From positions 60,182,756 to 60,246,755 of the forward strand of contig CM060731.1 of the NCBI GenBank assembly GCA_030704615.1: a DNA stretch of 64,000 bases. The letters are read 5' to 3'. Of this stretch, positions 22,567-33,583 are shown in pieces (within the stretch, counting starts at the first letter, position 1; every line of letters begins with the position of its first letter). Under the pieces are notes generated by a model. That model searched no databases and was not told the DNA's origin. It worked only from the letters and a program-made list of their open reading frames with translations. A program made the translations under genes and the position numbers. This stretch comes from Takakia lepidozioides. Lineage: Eukaryota; Streptophyta; Takakiopsida; Takakiales; Takakiaceae.

Positions 22567-23743
22567 CCTAGATCCTAGATCCCTTTGCACCCACATTTTG
22601 CAAACATGTTCACCAGGGTATGGTTCAGAATGACATTTGGTACAATTCCAGCTATGAAAATGTTGCCATGGACCTCTTTCCCCTTTTCCAGAGCTGCCCG
22701 GGCAGTGTTCATAATGACATTTGGTACAATTCCAGCTTTGATGATACCCCATGCACCTCTTTGCCCTCGTCCAGGCTCGATGCACCCACACTTCGCATAC
22801 ATGTCCACCAGGGTATGGTTCAGACTGACATTTGGTACAATTCCAGCTCTGAAGATGTCGCCATGGACCTCTTTCCCCTTTTTTCAGACTGCCAGGGCAG
22901 TGTTCAGAATGACATTTGGTACAATTCCAGCTTTGATGATATCCCCATACACCTCTTTGCCCTTGTCCAGGGCTGCCAGGCTTGCACAAGCATTGCAAAT
23001 GCACACAAAGTGGCCGGGGTTCACCCCCTCCCCCATCATTGGATCATAGGTCTCCAAAGCCTCCATCCCAAACATCGCACTCCACAACACCACATCTCAT
23101 TCAGCCATAGTGTCGAAAACTCCCTTTGCATCCTCAATGCATCCACATTTGGCATACATGTCCAGGTCAGGGCAGTGTTCAGAATGACATCCGGTGCAAT
23201 TCCAGCTTTGACCGATGTCACCATGGACCTCGTTCCCCTTTTCCAGGCTTGCACACGCATTGCAAACACATACAAACGCAATGTGGTTAGGCTTCACCCC
23301 TTCGCGCATCATTTGCTCAAAGGTCTCCAAAGCATTCGTACCATGCCCATGCTTGGTAATGCTGCCAACATTATATTCCACGTGATCAAAGATCGTTGAG
23401 GCATTATGTGTTGAACACTTGGTGATCATCCATGATGCTCTCCTTAACATACATGTTGACAAGGTTGTTGAGTAGAAAAATGTTTGGCATGAATCCACTT
23501 TGGACAATGTGAGTGTGCACCTGCTTTCCAATTGTAGGCCTTTCATCTTGATGCACTTATGCAATACGTATCTACATATGTTGAAATGCCTCTTTGGTTT
23601 AAAATCTGTAGAGTCTCTTTTAGTCTACCTGCCTCATAAAGCATCTTCACATGCCCATAAGTGCCAAAAGAGGCATTGTGGACAACTTCTCTTGATCCTC
23701 TTCCAGAAGCTGTGGTCATGGTTGAGGTGGCTGATTTTATCAA
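22567..23743 (-). pseudogene. PPR pseudogene segment
   Basis: PPR motifs recur in alternating frames: VDMYAKCGCIE near 22785, the FVCICNACASLAALDKGKEV region near 23000, GCIEDAKGVFDTMAE near 23110, and an N-terminal part with GKEVVH-like and HVKMLYEAGRLKETLQILNQ sequence near 23640. Indels and small duplications break the frame repeatedly. It appears to be the 5' part of the copy from which the 372-bp array grew. Confidence 0.65.
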
Positions 23744-23914
23744 CTGTGCCGCTACAGCTGTCGCTTCCAGCTAACCATCTACCCATGGAGGTTTCTTGTA
23801 GCTATCCTTCCACGGGGATCCATAGGTAATCTGGAGCTTGAAATCTGACCCTCTTGGATGAATATGGACCCACATTCCATCTTGCTCCTTCAGCTATCAC
23901 TGCCTCTGCACAAA

Positions 23915-24199
23915 TCATGCATACATCCTTGCCTTGTTGCCAATGTGATCATCACACTCCACGACACCACATCTCGTTGAGCCACAGTTGAACCCTACCT
24001 TCGCATCTTCAATGCTCCCACATTCGGCATACATGTCCACCAGGGCGGTGTTCAGAATGACAAACCCTACAATTCCAGCTTTCACGATGTCACCATGGAC
24101 CTTCCATGTCACTTCCAGGTGGAGGCAGTACATATTAAAATATCTATTCCCCCAAGGCCACATATTCTTTACCTGTTTTTGTGAAACACACGTCAGCAA
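23915..24199 (-). pseudogene. Short PPR fragment at the edge of the PPR block
   Basis: This carries VHGDIVKAGIVGFVILNTAL and VDMYAECGSIEDAKVGFN, a single L/S-type PPR pair. Upstream of it the sequence becomes unrelated, so this marks the right limit of the minus-strand PPR block. Confidence 0.6.
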
Positions 24200-25517
24200 A
24201 TGTGGCCCCGAGTCACGGGTGCAATCAATGCACAGTGGTTCATGGAGTCATTGAGTCGACTACATATTCACTTTAATGAATAAATATCTTTATTCCATTA
24301 ATCAAATTATGAATGAAAATTTCTAGTCGCGTGTGCAATAATTAGAACCACTTGTAATTTCCGCTTTTTCAAATTTTATGTATTTAGCCCGGATTTTTGC
24401 TATGACTCCGGAGTCGTTGACCCCATTTCTGCCCGCCGTCTGAAATGCCCCCGTGGGCCCTCATTGTCCGTTTCAACTCTCCAGTAGTCCCGCTTACTGC
24501 CAAGTGATTCCCGGAGTGGTTGGCGGACACCCAGTCGATTCGGAAAAGACACGAATGCTTCTAGTGTGGTGGCGGGGGTGGGGTGCTTTGGGTGCTTGTT
24601 TTTGGGCTAAGCATTTGGGGGGGTGGTTTTGGGTGTCTGCTGGTTTTGGGCTGACCATTGGGGGGTTTGGGGAAGGGGAAGAGGGACATGGCAGCTTGCC
24701 GGGGAGGTTTCTTGGCTTGGGGTGATCACACAATGGCCAGATTAGGGGGTTCAAGTCCCCCTCAGTTCATAGCTCATGTTTTTGAGTATGATTCCTGGTG
24801 TGGTTGTGGGAAGCAGTTGGCCGTTGGCAGGTCATGGAGGGAGAGCGCTGAAACGCAAGGTGGAGGGCCCCCTGACTTCCTTGGTTTGTGATGACGTGGC
24901 CGGATTTTTTGGCCGGAAATGTCCACCGGCTCCGGCAATTCTTGGCCGGAGCTGGGATTCAAGTAGGGATTCGGTTTTTTGGCATTCTTTGCCTACAAAC
25001 AGCTTAGAATGTGGAATTTTTTTTCCAGGGTAGTCAGTAGGTAGGCAAACAACAACATGACCAGAGGAATTTGGATTCCCTCACAAATTGCCCCACATTT
25101 GGGGGGATGTGTTTTTCCCATGAGAGAAATTGGCATTTTTACCCCCCTGTTTTCCCATACAAAGCAACCATTATGCATTTTTGGAATTTGGCTCTGGAAT
25201 TTTGGGAGGCTTTGTTGTGGGTGCCATATAATCTGAATCTGGGTAGGTTGTATCAATAAAAAATCAAAAAGGTTGACAATTTGCTTGGTCAAACCAAATT
25301 TTCATGTTGAAAATATATCCAACAAAAAAAAAAGCCCAGAACTTTTGTTATAATCTTCCACTTTAGACGGTCAAATCTCCTGAAATTTTTACTTCAGGTG
25401 CATGAAGTAGGTAGGATGACTTTGGAGCAGTTCGTCCCCTCAGATGTTTGTCAAATGGGAGATACACCCTCATCTGTTAGGGTATGTCTGGTTTTAGACG
25501 GGGCCACCATAAACAGG
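24200..25517. other. Right arm of the piggyBac-bounded unit, no gene
   Basis: The G/T-rich composition (24440-24960) resembles the 5' arm. A perfect T-arm-like hairpin, GGGGG-TTCAAGT-CCCCC, lies at about 24747-24763 without the rest of a tRNA. The terminal part (25300-25517) is AT-richer. No coding frame is recognised. Confidence 0.45.
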
Positions 25518-25579
25518 CTCGTCCTTGAAGGGTTAACATGGTCACAAGATGGAGTATCCATCCATCCAATGCAGTGATT

Positions 25580-25845
25580 TTTAATTTTAATTTTTTTTTA
25601 ATTTTTTTTTAAATTTTTTAAAGGGAAACAACTGGGAGCAACAGCTCACAAATCAGGCCCCTTGATAGAGAGAGAGGACAAAATAACCTCTCAGTAACCT
25701 CGCCGTAAGGCTTTCCGATTCGACACTGCGCAAGGAAGGGGGAGAAGAGCGTACTACACCCGTCACGTTGCAGGGTTTGGACCCCAGGGTCATTCGGATG
25801 GCACTCAGTGCACTTTACCAACTAAGCTACTGACTGTTGTTGTCA
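25580..25845 (-). mobile_element. tRNA-derived SINE with A-rich tail
   Basis: Read on the minus strand from about 25838, it begins CAGTAGCTTAGTTGGTAAAG (box A region) and has GGGGTCCAAACCC (box B-like) about 45 bases later. The body ends in a long A-rich tail (plus-strand T-runs 25580-25620). Structure and tail fit a Pol III retroposon. It lies about 45 bp outside the TTAA that ends the piggyBac-bounded unit. Confidence 0.65.
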
Positions 25846-26390
25846 TTTGTGTTGTCATATATAATAAACTAGGGCTTCGAGTTGCTCCGCACTACTAGCG
25901 ACGACTTCTTCACTTCGTTTATATTTTATCTGGATTTTGTCTGTCCGCATTAACATTTTGTTTTTCCATATTATTTGAAATTATACATATGTTTTTTTGG
26001 TTTTATGCTGGACATTAGCATTTTGTACAGCGGAATGCTGCATAGGTCAGTACACATCCCCAGGACCCAATAAAAACTCATTTTGTAGAAAGACCATACA
26101 ACAATCATTGGCTGCCATCATTAAGTTCCAGCAAAATTTTAGGTTCAACATGAAAGTCAGTTTGCTTACCACTGCAATGCCAACAAAAACTCCAGACCTA
26201 AAGTGGAAAGTATGAATAAAAGAGCACATGTAAGGAGTGCCACCAAATTTGGACTCTCAACATCTTGAAGAGACATAACTAGCAGCTAGACCTCTTCACT
26301 AATTTCATCAATTATTAGGACCAACAAAAGTACTGACAAACTTTCTGAAGAATGGGTGTACTAATCTCTGGAAATCTTACTTCACCCAAC
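25846..26390. other. AT-rich spacer without a gene
   Basis: No recognisable coding, RNA or element signature was found between the SINE and the DYW remnant. Confidence 0.45.
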
Positions 26391-26394
26391 TCCG

Positions 26395-26640
26395 TCTCCG
26401 TAAAACTTCCTGTCACAATTACATGCCTGACACGTGCTTTGTATTGCATGATGTGGGAGAGGAGGAAAAGGAATTTTCTGTTTGCCACCACAGTGGCTGG
26501 CCATTTGTTTTGTGTCTGGAGATGAAGGTAGTGGATCTGCCAACATCCAGTCCAACAGGTGAAGTCCTGGAAGAACGGGAAGAGGAGATTTCAAGTACCT
26601 GAATATTAGGCAAGAGGAACTGACCCTGCTAAGATGAAGT
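26395..26640 (+). pseudogene. DYW-domain remnant of a PPR editing factor
   Basis: The frame reads YMPDTCFVLHDVGEEEKEFS followed by VCHHSG, matching the conserved start of the DYW deaminase region (family pattern P-D-T-x-FVLHDV-EEE-KE ... C-x-HSE). A one-frame shift then gives LAICFVSG where LAIAFGL is usual. The rest of the DYW domain, including the HxE zinc site and the terminal tripeptide, is not found. This shows that the local PPR sequences derive from DYW-type RNA-editing factors. Confidence 0.6.
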
Positions 26641-26789
26641 TGACTTGGAAGTTAACTTGGAAAGCTGACGTGTCCAAGGCCATGTTGGAAGAGTGCAGAA
26701 TGTCCGAACAACAGTTAGGCATAAAACCCTGAACTCATTTCCGGTTTGTGACATGGATGGGTGAAGGGCAGCCTTGACACTACTGTAAT

Positions 26790-27005
26790 TTTAACTCAGG
26801 GTGGGGAGTGTACTTTTGAACAATAAGCGGATGCAGAGAGGAAAGGGAGACTGTCAATGCCTGGTGTGCAGACGGCTTGAAGATAATATCCATTTTCTGT
26901 GCCATTTCATTTCATTCTCTTTCTTTTCCTGCATCGGGAGGACTGCCTATGCCCAGCTTGCACCAGACGTAACCAGGAAACTGAAACTGAAGAACACTTC
27001 TTTTA
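26790..27005 (+). mobile_element. LINE C-terminal scrap (diverged family member)
   Basis: The frame contains LLNNKRMQRGKGDCQCLVCR and EDNIHFLCHF. It matches the Cys/His tail of the larger LINEs (NSKQKQRGKGECNC, SEDSIHF) but is clearly more diverged. The 3' side merges into PPR sequence at about 27010. Confidence 0.6.
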
Positions 27006-27015
27006 GTGCCCTCTT

Positions 27016-28130
27016 ATGAGATCTGTGGGAGATTCCATTGTTCATGGTGAAGCCCAACCACATCACGTTTGGTTGCATTTGCAATGCGTATGCAGCCTGG
27101 GAGCCCTGGAAAAGGGGAAAGAGGTCCATGATGACCTCGTCAAAGCTGGAATTGTACCATATGTCATTCTGAACACTGCCTTGGTGGACAATATGTATGC
27201 CAAATGTGGGTGCATTAAAGATGCAAAGGCAGTTTTCAACAATATGCAGGCTGAATGAGATGTGGTGTTGTGGAGCGCGATGCTTGCAGGGTATGCACAG
27301 CAGGGACATGGGGTAAAGGCTTTGGATACCTAGGAGCCAATGATGGGGGAAGGGGTGAAGCCCAACCACATCACGTTCGTTTGCGTTTGCAATGTGTGTG
27401 CGAGTCTGGCAGCCCTGGAAAAGGGCAAAGAGGCCCATGGCGACATCGTCAAAGCTAGAATTGTACCAGATGTCATTCTGAACAATGCCCTGGTGGACAT
27501 GCATGCCAAATGTGGGTGCATTAAGGATGCAAAGGCAGTTTTCAAGGAGGCATTTCAGCAGATTCAGATACGTATGTCTGTCTCTTGCATAGGTGCAAGA
27601 TGAAAGGTCTTGAAACTGGAAAGCAGGCGCACACTCACATTATCCAAAGTGGATTTAACAAACTACTCAACATCCTTGTCAACATGTATGTTAAGTGCGG
27701 GAGCATCATGGATGCTCACCAAGTGTTCAACGGAATTCCTCAACCATCTTTGATCACGTGGAATATAATGTTGGCGGGGTGTACCAAGCATGGGTGTGGT
27801 ATGAATGCTTTGGAAACCTATGAGCAAATGATGGGGGAAGGGGTGAAGCCCAACCACATTACGTTTTTGTGCATTTGCAGTGCATGTGCAAGCCTGGCAG
27901 CCCTGAAAAAGGGCAAAGAGGTCCATGACGACATCGTCAGAGCTGGAATTGTACCAGATGTCATCCTGAACAATACCCTGGTGGACATGTATGCCAAATG
28001 TGGGAGCATCGAGCATCCAAAGGGAGTGTTCGACAATATGACGGAACGAGATGTGGTGTCGTGGAGTGCGATGTTCGCAGGATATGCACAGCAGGGGCGC
28101 GGGTTGGAGGCTTTGGAGACGTATGATCAA
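27016..28130 (+). pseudogene. PPR (PLS) pseudogene, plus-strand block, first part
   Basis: The best frame (from 27585) encodes about 180 residues of PPR motifs: LETGKQAHTHIIQSGF, NILVNMYVKCGSIMDA, ITWNIMLAGCTKHGCGMNAL, NNTLVDMYAKCGSIEHPKG and DVVSWSAMFAGYAQQGRGLE. Before it, 27016-27580 holds two frameshifted copies of the same modules, with a stop in place of the usual residue near 27256. The orientation is opposite to the PPR block inside the piggyBac-bounded unit. It belongs to the same family by sequence. Confidence 0.72.
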
Positions 28131-28507
28131 CAACCTAAGAGGCAGAGGAAAGCAATCACATTAGAAGCAAAACTATTGGCTACGAGGCAGCCAGAGGAAG
28201 AAGTTACTCATATTCTTGTGCAAGAGGGGGCACAGCAGCACAGAGAGATGTGGGTACAAACAACGCAACCTGTGGAGAGAGAACAGGAGGTAACTTCAGT
28301 ATCACAGCCATCCCAGCCAGATGATCGGCTTGTCACAGAGTTACCACAAGTTGTCTATGCAGTTCCACCACAAATAATTCATTTAGAGAAAGAATGGTTA
28401 GATATCCCCACTACAGAACAGGTGGTGGCAGAAATTGAGAAGGGGAACCTTCTCTAGGAGATGGGAGTGTTTGAGACAGCAACCACTGCCATAGAAGAGC
28501 AAGGTTC
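28131..28507 (+). other. Non-PPR insert within the PPR frame
   Basis: The PPR motif breaks off after EALETYDQ and resumes with GVKPNRIMFVC at about 28525. The roughly 375 bp between encodes, in frame with the upstream PPR to 28457, a Gln/Glu-rich stretch (QREMWVQTTQPV-type composition; EKEWLDIPTTEQVVAEIEKG near its end) followed by a stop. I do not recognise it. It could be an exonised fragment of another gene or element. Confidence 0.5.
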
Positions 28508-30266
28508 TTCACAGGGTGCAAAGGGGTGAAACCCAACCGCATCATGTTTGTGTGCGTTTGCAATGCATGTGCAAGCCTGGCAGCCCTGGAAAAGGGCAAA
28601 GAGGTGCATGGCGACATCGTCAGAGCTGAAATTGTACCAGATGTGATCCTGAACAATACCCTGGTGGACATGTATGCCAAATGTGGGAGCATCGAGCATG
28701 CAAAGGGGAGTGTTCGACCATATGGCTGAACGAAATGTGGTGTCGTGGAACACAATGCTCGCAGAATATGCACAGCAGGGGCGCGGGATGGTGGCTTTGG
28801 AGACGTATGAGCAAACGATGTGCGAAGGGGTGAAGCCCGACCACATCACGTTTGTGTGCATTTGCAATCCGTGTGCGGAAGCACTTTGTGCATCTGTATG
28901 TTGCCACTGCCGTTGAACTGTCTCGATGGGTTTTATCATAGCTTGTTTGTTCATGTGTCTGAACATCTCGTAAGCGTGAGATAAACTTCAAGTAAAACTT
29001 CTTTAGTAGAATGGGTGCAAAGGCTGGAATTGTATTAGATGTCATTGTGAACAATACCCTCGTGGACATGTTTGCCAAATGTGGAAGTCATTTCAGCAGA
29101 TTCATATACGTTTGTCAAGATGAAAGGTCTAGAAGCTGGAAAGCAAGTGCACACTCACATTATCCAAAGTGGATTCATGCCAAGGATGCGAAGGGAGTTT
29201 TCAACACTATGGCTGAACAAGATGTGGTGTCGTGGCATGCTATTCTTGCAGGGTATGCACAGCAGGGACGTGGGTTGGTGGCTTTGGAAACCTATGATCA
29301 ATTGATGGGGGAAGGGGTGAAGGCCAACCACATCACGTTTGTTTGTGATTGAAATGCTTGTGCAAGCCTGATAGCCCTGGAAAAGGGCAAAGAGGTCCAT
29401 GGTTGCATCGCGAAAGCTGCAATTGTACCAAATGCGAAGGGAGTTTTCAATTGCTAAACAAGATGTTGTGTCGTGGCACGCGATGCTTGCAGGGTATGCA
29501 CAACAGAGACGTGGGATGGTGGCTTTGGAGACCTATGATCAAATGATGGGGGAAGGGGTGAAGCCCAAACACATCATGTTTGTGTGTGATTGCAATGCAT
29601 GTGCAAGCCTGGCAGCCCTGGAAAATGGCAAAGAGGTCCATGGTTGCATCGCGAAAGCTGGAATTGTACCAGATGTCATTCTGAACGATACCCTGGTGGA
29701 CATGTCTGCCAAATGTGGGAGGCATTTCATCAGATTCAGATACGTTTGTCTGTCTCTTGCTTAAGTGCATCGAGATGAAAGGTCTGGAAACTGGAAAGCA
29801 GGTGCACATTCACATTATCCGAGTGTGCAAGGATGCGAAGGGAGTTTTCAACACTATGGCTGAACAAGATGTGGTGTCGTGGCACGCAATGCTTGCAAGG
29901 TATGCACAGCAGGGACGTGGGTTGGTGGCTTTGGAGACCTATGATCAAATGATGGGGGAGGGGTGAACCCTAACCACATCACGTTTGTGTGTGATTGCAA
30001 TGCTTGTGCAAGTCTGGCAGCCCTGGAAAAGGGCAAAGAGGTCCATGGTGACATTGTCAAATCTGGAATTTACCAGATGTCATTCTGAACTCTTCCCTCA
30101 TGGACATGTATGCCAAATGTGGGAGGCATTTCAGCAGATTCAGATACGTTTGTCTGTCTCTTGCTTAAGTATATCAAGATGAAAGGTCTGAATGCTGGAA
30201 AGCAGGTGCACACTCACATTATCCAAAGAGGATTCACGCCGAGGATGCAAAGGTAGTTTTCGACAC
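28508..30266 (+). pseudogene. PPR pseudogene, plus-strand block, second part
   Basis: Repeated PPR modules occur here: CNACASLAALEKGKEVHGDI at about 28561, DVILNNTLVDMYAKCGSIEH at about 28645, and YAQQGRG motifs near 28770, 29260, 29500 and 29910. Copies of the GGCATTTCA(G/T)CAGATTCA leader phrase occur at about 27548, 29088, 29720 and 30124. Each is followed by the KGLE(A/T)GKQVHTHII motif, so whole modules were duplicated. Frames are broken by indels and stops. The PPR sequence stops exactly where CACTACAACAGA begins, in the middle of a conserved VFDTM motif. Confidence 0.7.
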
Positions 30267-30365
30267 CACTACAACAGATTGCGGCTTTTACGACTCTGTG
30301 TTATGACTGCAAATGCAGTTATGAAAGCCATTTACGACTTCATGACTCTGCAGTCGTAAAACCCT
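30267..30365 (+). mobile_element. Possible CACTA-type transposon terminus
   Basis: CACTACAACAGA at 30267 resembles the conserved CACTA... terminus of En/Spm elements. It is followed by short subterminal repeats (TTTTACGACT, TTTACGACTT and the inverted AGTCGTAAAA at about 30352). It interrupts a PPR motif precisely. The matching TAGTG end and the 3-bp duplication were not found, so the extent is unknown. Confidence 0.4.
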
Positions 30366-31199
30366 AGTCAGTTGTGGCATGGCAGATATGACTCGCCAGC
30401 CTGGCTGTGACGTGGCGCCTGAGAGCTGTGGGGGTCCTCTGCCCCAGGCTGTCTATTAAAAAAAAAAGCCCAAAAATAACAAACAATAAAAAGAGTAGCG
30501 TGTGTGTATTCAAGCTTTGTGTGGGGAAGGGGAGGGTTGCACCAGCCTGCCCTGCCCCGTAAGTAGTGTAGCAAGGAAGATTGTGGCTTGGCATTCAGCG
30601 AAAGCGAGGGAGTGAGAGAGAGAGAGAGAGAGGGTAGAGTTTCAAGTTCGGGGCTGGACCGGCGTTTTGAGAGTGCAGGCATGCCTTCCAGGGAAGTGTT
30701 CCGGATTTCAGAGAGGACTTGATGTTGTTATTGGTAGGGTCGGGGGTCAGTGGAGATAGTACATGTGTTTGTTGTAATTTGAAGTATCCAATCTCTGTGG
30801 TTACGGGAATGCAAATTTCAAAGGAGTAATTGACTCCAGAAGAGGCGGATCTATTAAATTTCGAAATCAAAGGGGAGAGCGAGAGTAAGCATGGAGGAGG
30901 CAGCATGATTTACGCATCGGGGTTGGAGGTATCAGTGGCCTGGTTATCTCCCAGGGAGAAATAGGTTGCTCATCAACCATGCATTTGGTCATTTTGTCGC
31001 CATATCAAATAGAGCGGAGACCGCCTGATTTGTTCCCATCTGGAGATCGTCGAAACCCTAGGTTTAGAAGCGACATTGATAAGTTGATACTACAGTTGTT
31101 GAGTTGGCAGAGATCAAAGTTGACAGGACAAGAATCAGAACTATCGAGTTACTGGAACATAAGCACACCTTCATGTGAATAGCCATTTCTGTAGAAGCC
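30366..31199 (+). promoter_or_regulatory. Upstream region of the sorting-nexin gene
   Basis: This contains a GA microsatellite (about 30610-30634) and probably the 5' leader of the gene starting at 31200. No clear TATA box was chosen. Part of it may belong to the CACTA-like element. Confidence 0.35.
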
Positions 31200-33583
31200 A
31201 TGGAGACGTTGCAAGATTTGCTGGAAGAGGCGAAGCGAAGGACAATTCTGGCGGGAATCTGTGTCGTCAGCCTCGCTTATCTGATGTCATGTACATCGTT
31301 TTAAACCTCACACCCAAAAATTTGTTTCCATTTGGCCTTTCTGTTGGTCACGAGTTTTCGTGGATATTGGTGGCATTGTTCAAGTCTAAAGTTCAGGCAA
31401 GTTTCCACTATTTCTCCTATAAAACAGTTTACTAAATTGTCAGAATTTTAAAGATCACACGGACCTGGGAACTCAATTCATATTTATTTTACAATTTTAA
31501 CGCCAATATGTAACCTCGGCCAGTCAATAAACTCTTCCTGTGACCTAGAGGAGTGTTAAACCTGAATGGTTTTGGAGGAGTGAATAATTGGAATACCTGC
31601 AATGCTTTTTGCATTCAACATCATGCTTTTTAGTGTGGTGTCAATTCCAGCCTTGAATGAACATGAAATCCCTTTGTGAGCAGATTGTTGTCACTTGTGC
31701 ACAAGTGCTATGGGAATTTGAAGCTGAGTTTCTTCACCCAGGTGTGTGTGGTCTCTATGGGATGTCCAGTATCCGGCAGAGGGAATCCACAGAAGCCATG
31801 TTCCAGAGACTAGCCACTGAGTACATCCATCCTGGCATTTCCCTTTGAGCTGACTCTTTCCCTTCTTTCAGCTGGGGGACCTCTCCTCCTGCTGCACCTG
31901 CTACTTGAACAAGTATCTCCGAGAGTTGGGGCTTGAAATTTGACATTCTCCTTTTCTGTGTCCTTTCTGCAGTGACAAGCAGTTCAGTTTGGATCAACAT
32001 ACCTGTTGCTATTCTTGTAATTGCTGTAATGCGCCGCATTTCTTTTGAGATTGAAGTGCGATGGAGAGCTCCAGTCTATGAGGGCCCATCCCATCTGCAC
32101 GGTCTACATCGCCGCCAGCTTGCTCCCAGTAACCGCCTTCTCTCGGCAACGACTAACATGGCCAAAAACAGGTGAAGTTGTGGGACTGTACAACATGTGG
32201 CTTCCTCTATGTGAGTAATAGACATGAATCTTCAATGCTTTGTGGTGCAGTTCACTTTCAAGGCTGCAGTATTTCATCCCTTCTTTGTGCACTCATCATA
32301 TGTGCCTGTCAGAACAGGTGGCGCTGCGGCATTGATTCTCCAGTTGTTGAGGAAGCTGTGGATGAGCTGACAAGGTGTGTGGTTGATGAGTGGGTCACCA
32401 ATCTCTGGTACGCATCTATCACCCCTGACCAGGATGTTCCCGAAGAGCTGCGGATCCTCATCAATGGTGTGATTGCTGAAGTCTCACAGCGGGCCAAGCG
32501 GGTGAACCTTATCACACTTCTTTCCAGGTATGGTGGGTGGACCTTTTCAATTGGTTACCATTCAATTGGAAGTGTGGAGTCTCCTCTGCAGGACAACTAG
32601 TCTGCTACATACAAGTAGCTCATCGCTCATAATGCCCGTAGATGGAGGCCTCATCTGCAACTGAATCCTCTATAATTACAACTGCAGGAGATCAGAGTTT
32701 ACCTCTTGCTGTGAAGATATAGTTTGTTGGTGGATGTCAGGACTTTTATTTCTTCATCCACCTGCACAGAGTGGGTCAAGATATGTGGTGTGGTTTGTAT
32801 GAACTTTAACATCCAACTTCCGTTGGAACAATGCAGGGATATTGTTGACTTAGTAGGGAGCCATCTAGAGCTTTACCGCCGCATGCAGGAAAGGATCGGC
32901 CGCAATGTCTTAGGAACACTCTCTTCTGAAGAGAGGGATGAGAAGCTAAGAGAGGTGTTGATCTCTGGTCGGGAATTGCACCCTGCCCTCATCTCTCCTG
33001 ATGCGGAACACAAGGTGAGGTGAATTTCTTGGATACTAATTTGCACTGGAGCACGTTGACATTGCATGTTCTGGAGCCAATGTCAAGTGGCATCTAGGAA
33101 CCTCCATGTTAAGGAGGAAAATGTATTCTTTATACCATGTTCTTTGGTATATATGGTTGATGGGGGAAGAGAAAGAAAGAAAAAAATGTCCCTTGTGGAA
33201 GTCATCCATCAACAGCACCCCAACTACCATACGTCCATCAACATCCTTTTGGATTTGCTCCCAATCGAAAGAGGAAGTGTGAACCTCTCTTCAGGTATTG
33301 CAGCAGCTTACAGCAGGCGTGGTCTCATTAGTGCGGAAGCCACAGGATGACAGTGTCAGTTGCTGAGCTTAGCACGAGAGCTGCTGGCATGTGCAGTGTT
33401 GCGACCTGTTCTCAACTTTGCCTGCCCTAGGTGGGTATGCTGCACGACCTGTCTTAAGTCTTCTCTTGTTTTGAAAGTGCACAAATTGAGCACCTTGGCG
33501 TTTGTTTGACATGAAGAGCCCCACCATTTTGGTTTCCATGAGCTTTTTTGGGTATGTAAGTGATGGTTAGTAAAGTGTGGGGA

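Larger units (their letters stand above)
11657..25536 (+). mobile_element. piggyBac-bounded unit with PPR pseudogene cargo (13.9 kb)
   Basis: The left end is TTAA (11657-11660) followed by CCCTTCAAGGACGAG (11661-11675). The right end is the exact reverse complement CTCGTCCTTGAAGGG (25518-25532) followed by TTAA (25533-25536). TTAA target duplication and a CCC start are hallmarks of piggyBac elements. The unit contains a decayed piggyBac transposase (12614-14900), minus-strand PPR pseudogene DNA with a solo LTR (15.9-24.2 kb) and a GC-rich right arm. piggyBac elements are usually a few kb, so about 9 kb of the interior is probably acquired or nested DNA. The alternative is two separate elements of one family, each seen at one end. 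The terminus match and the TTAA pair make a single unit more likely. Confidence 0.72.

Noticed and set aside
24740-24770. Perfect T-arm-like hairpin GGGGG-TTCAAGT-CCCCC suggesting a tRNA gene
   Set aside because: No matching acceptor stem, D-arm or anticodon arm could be placed around it.
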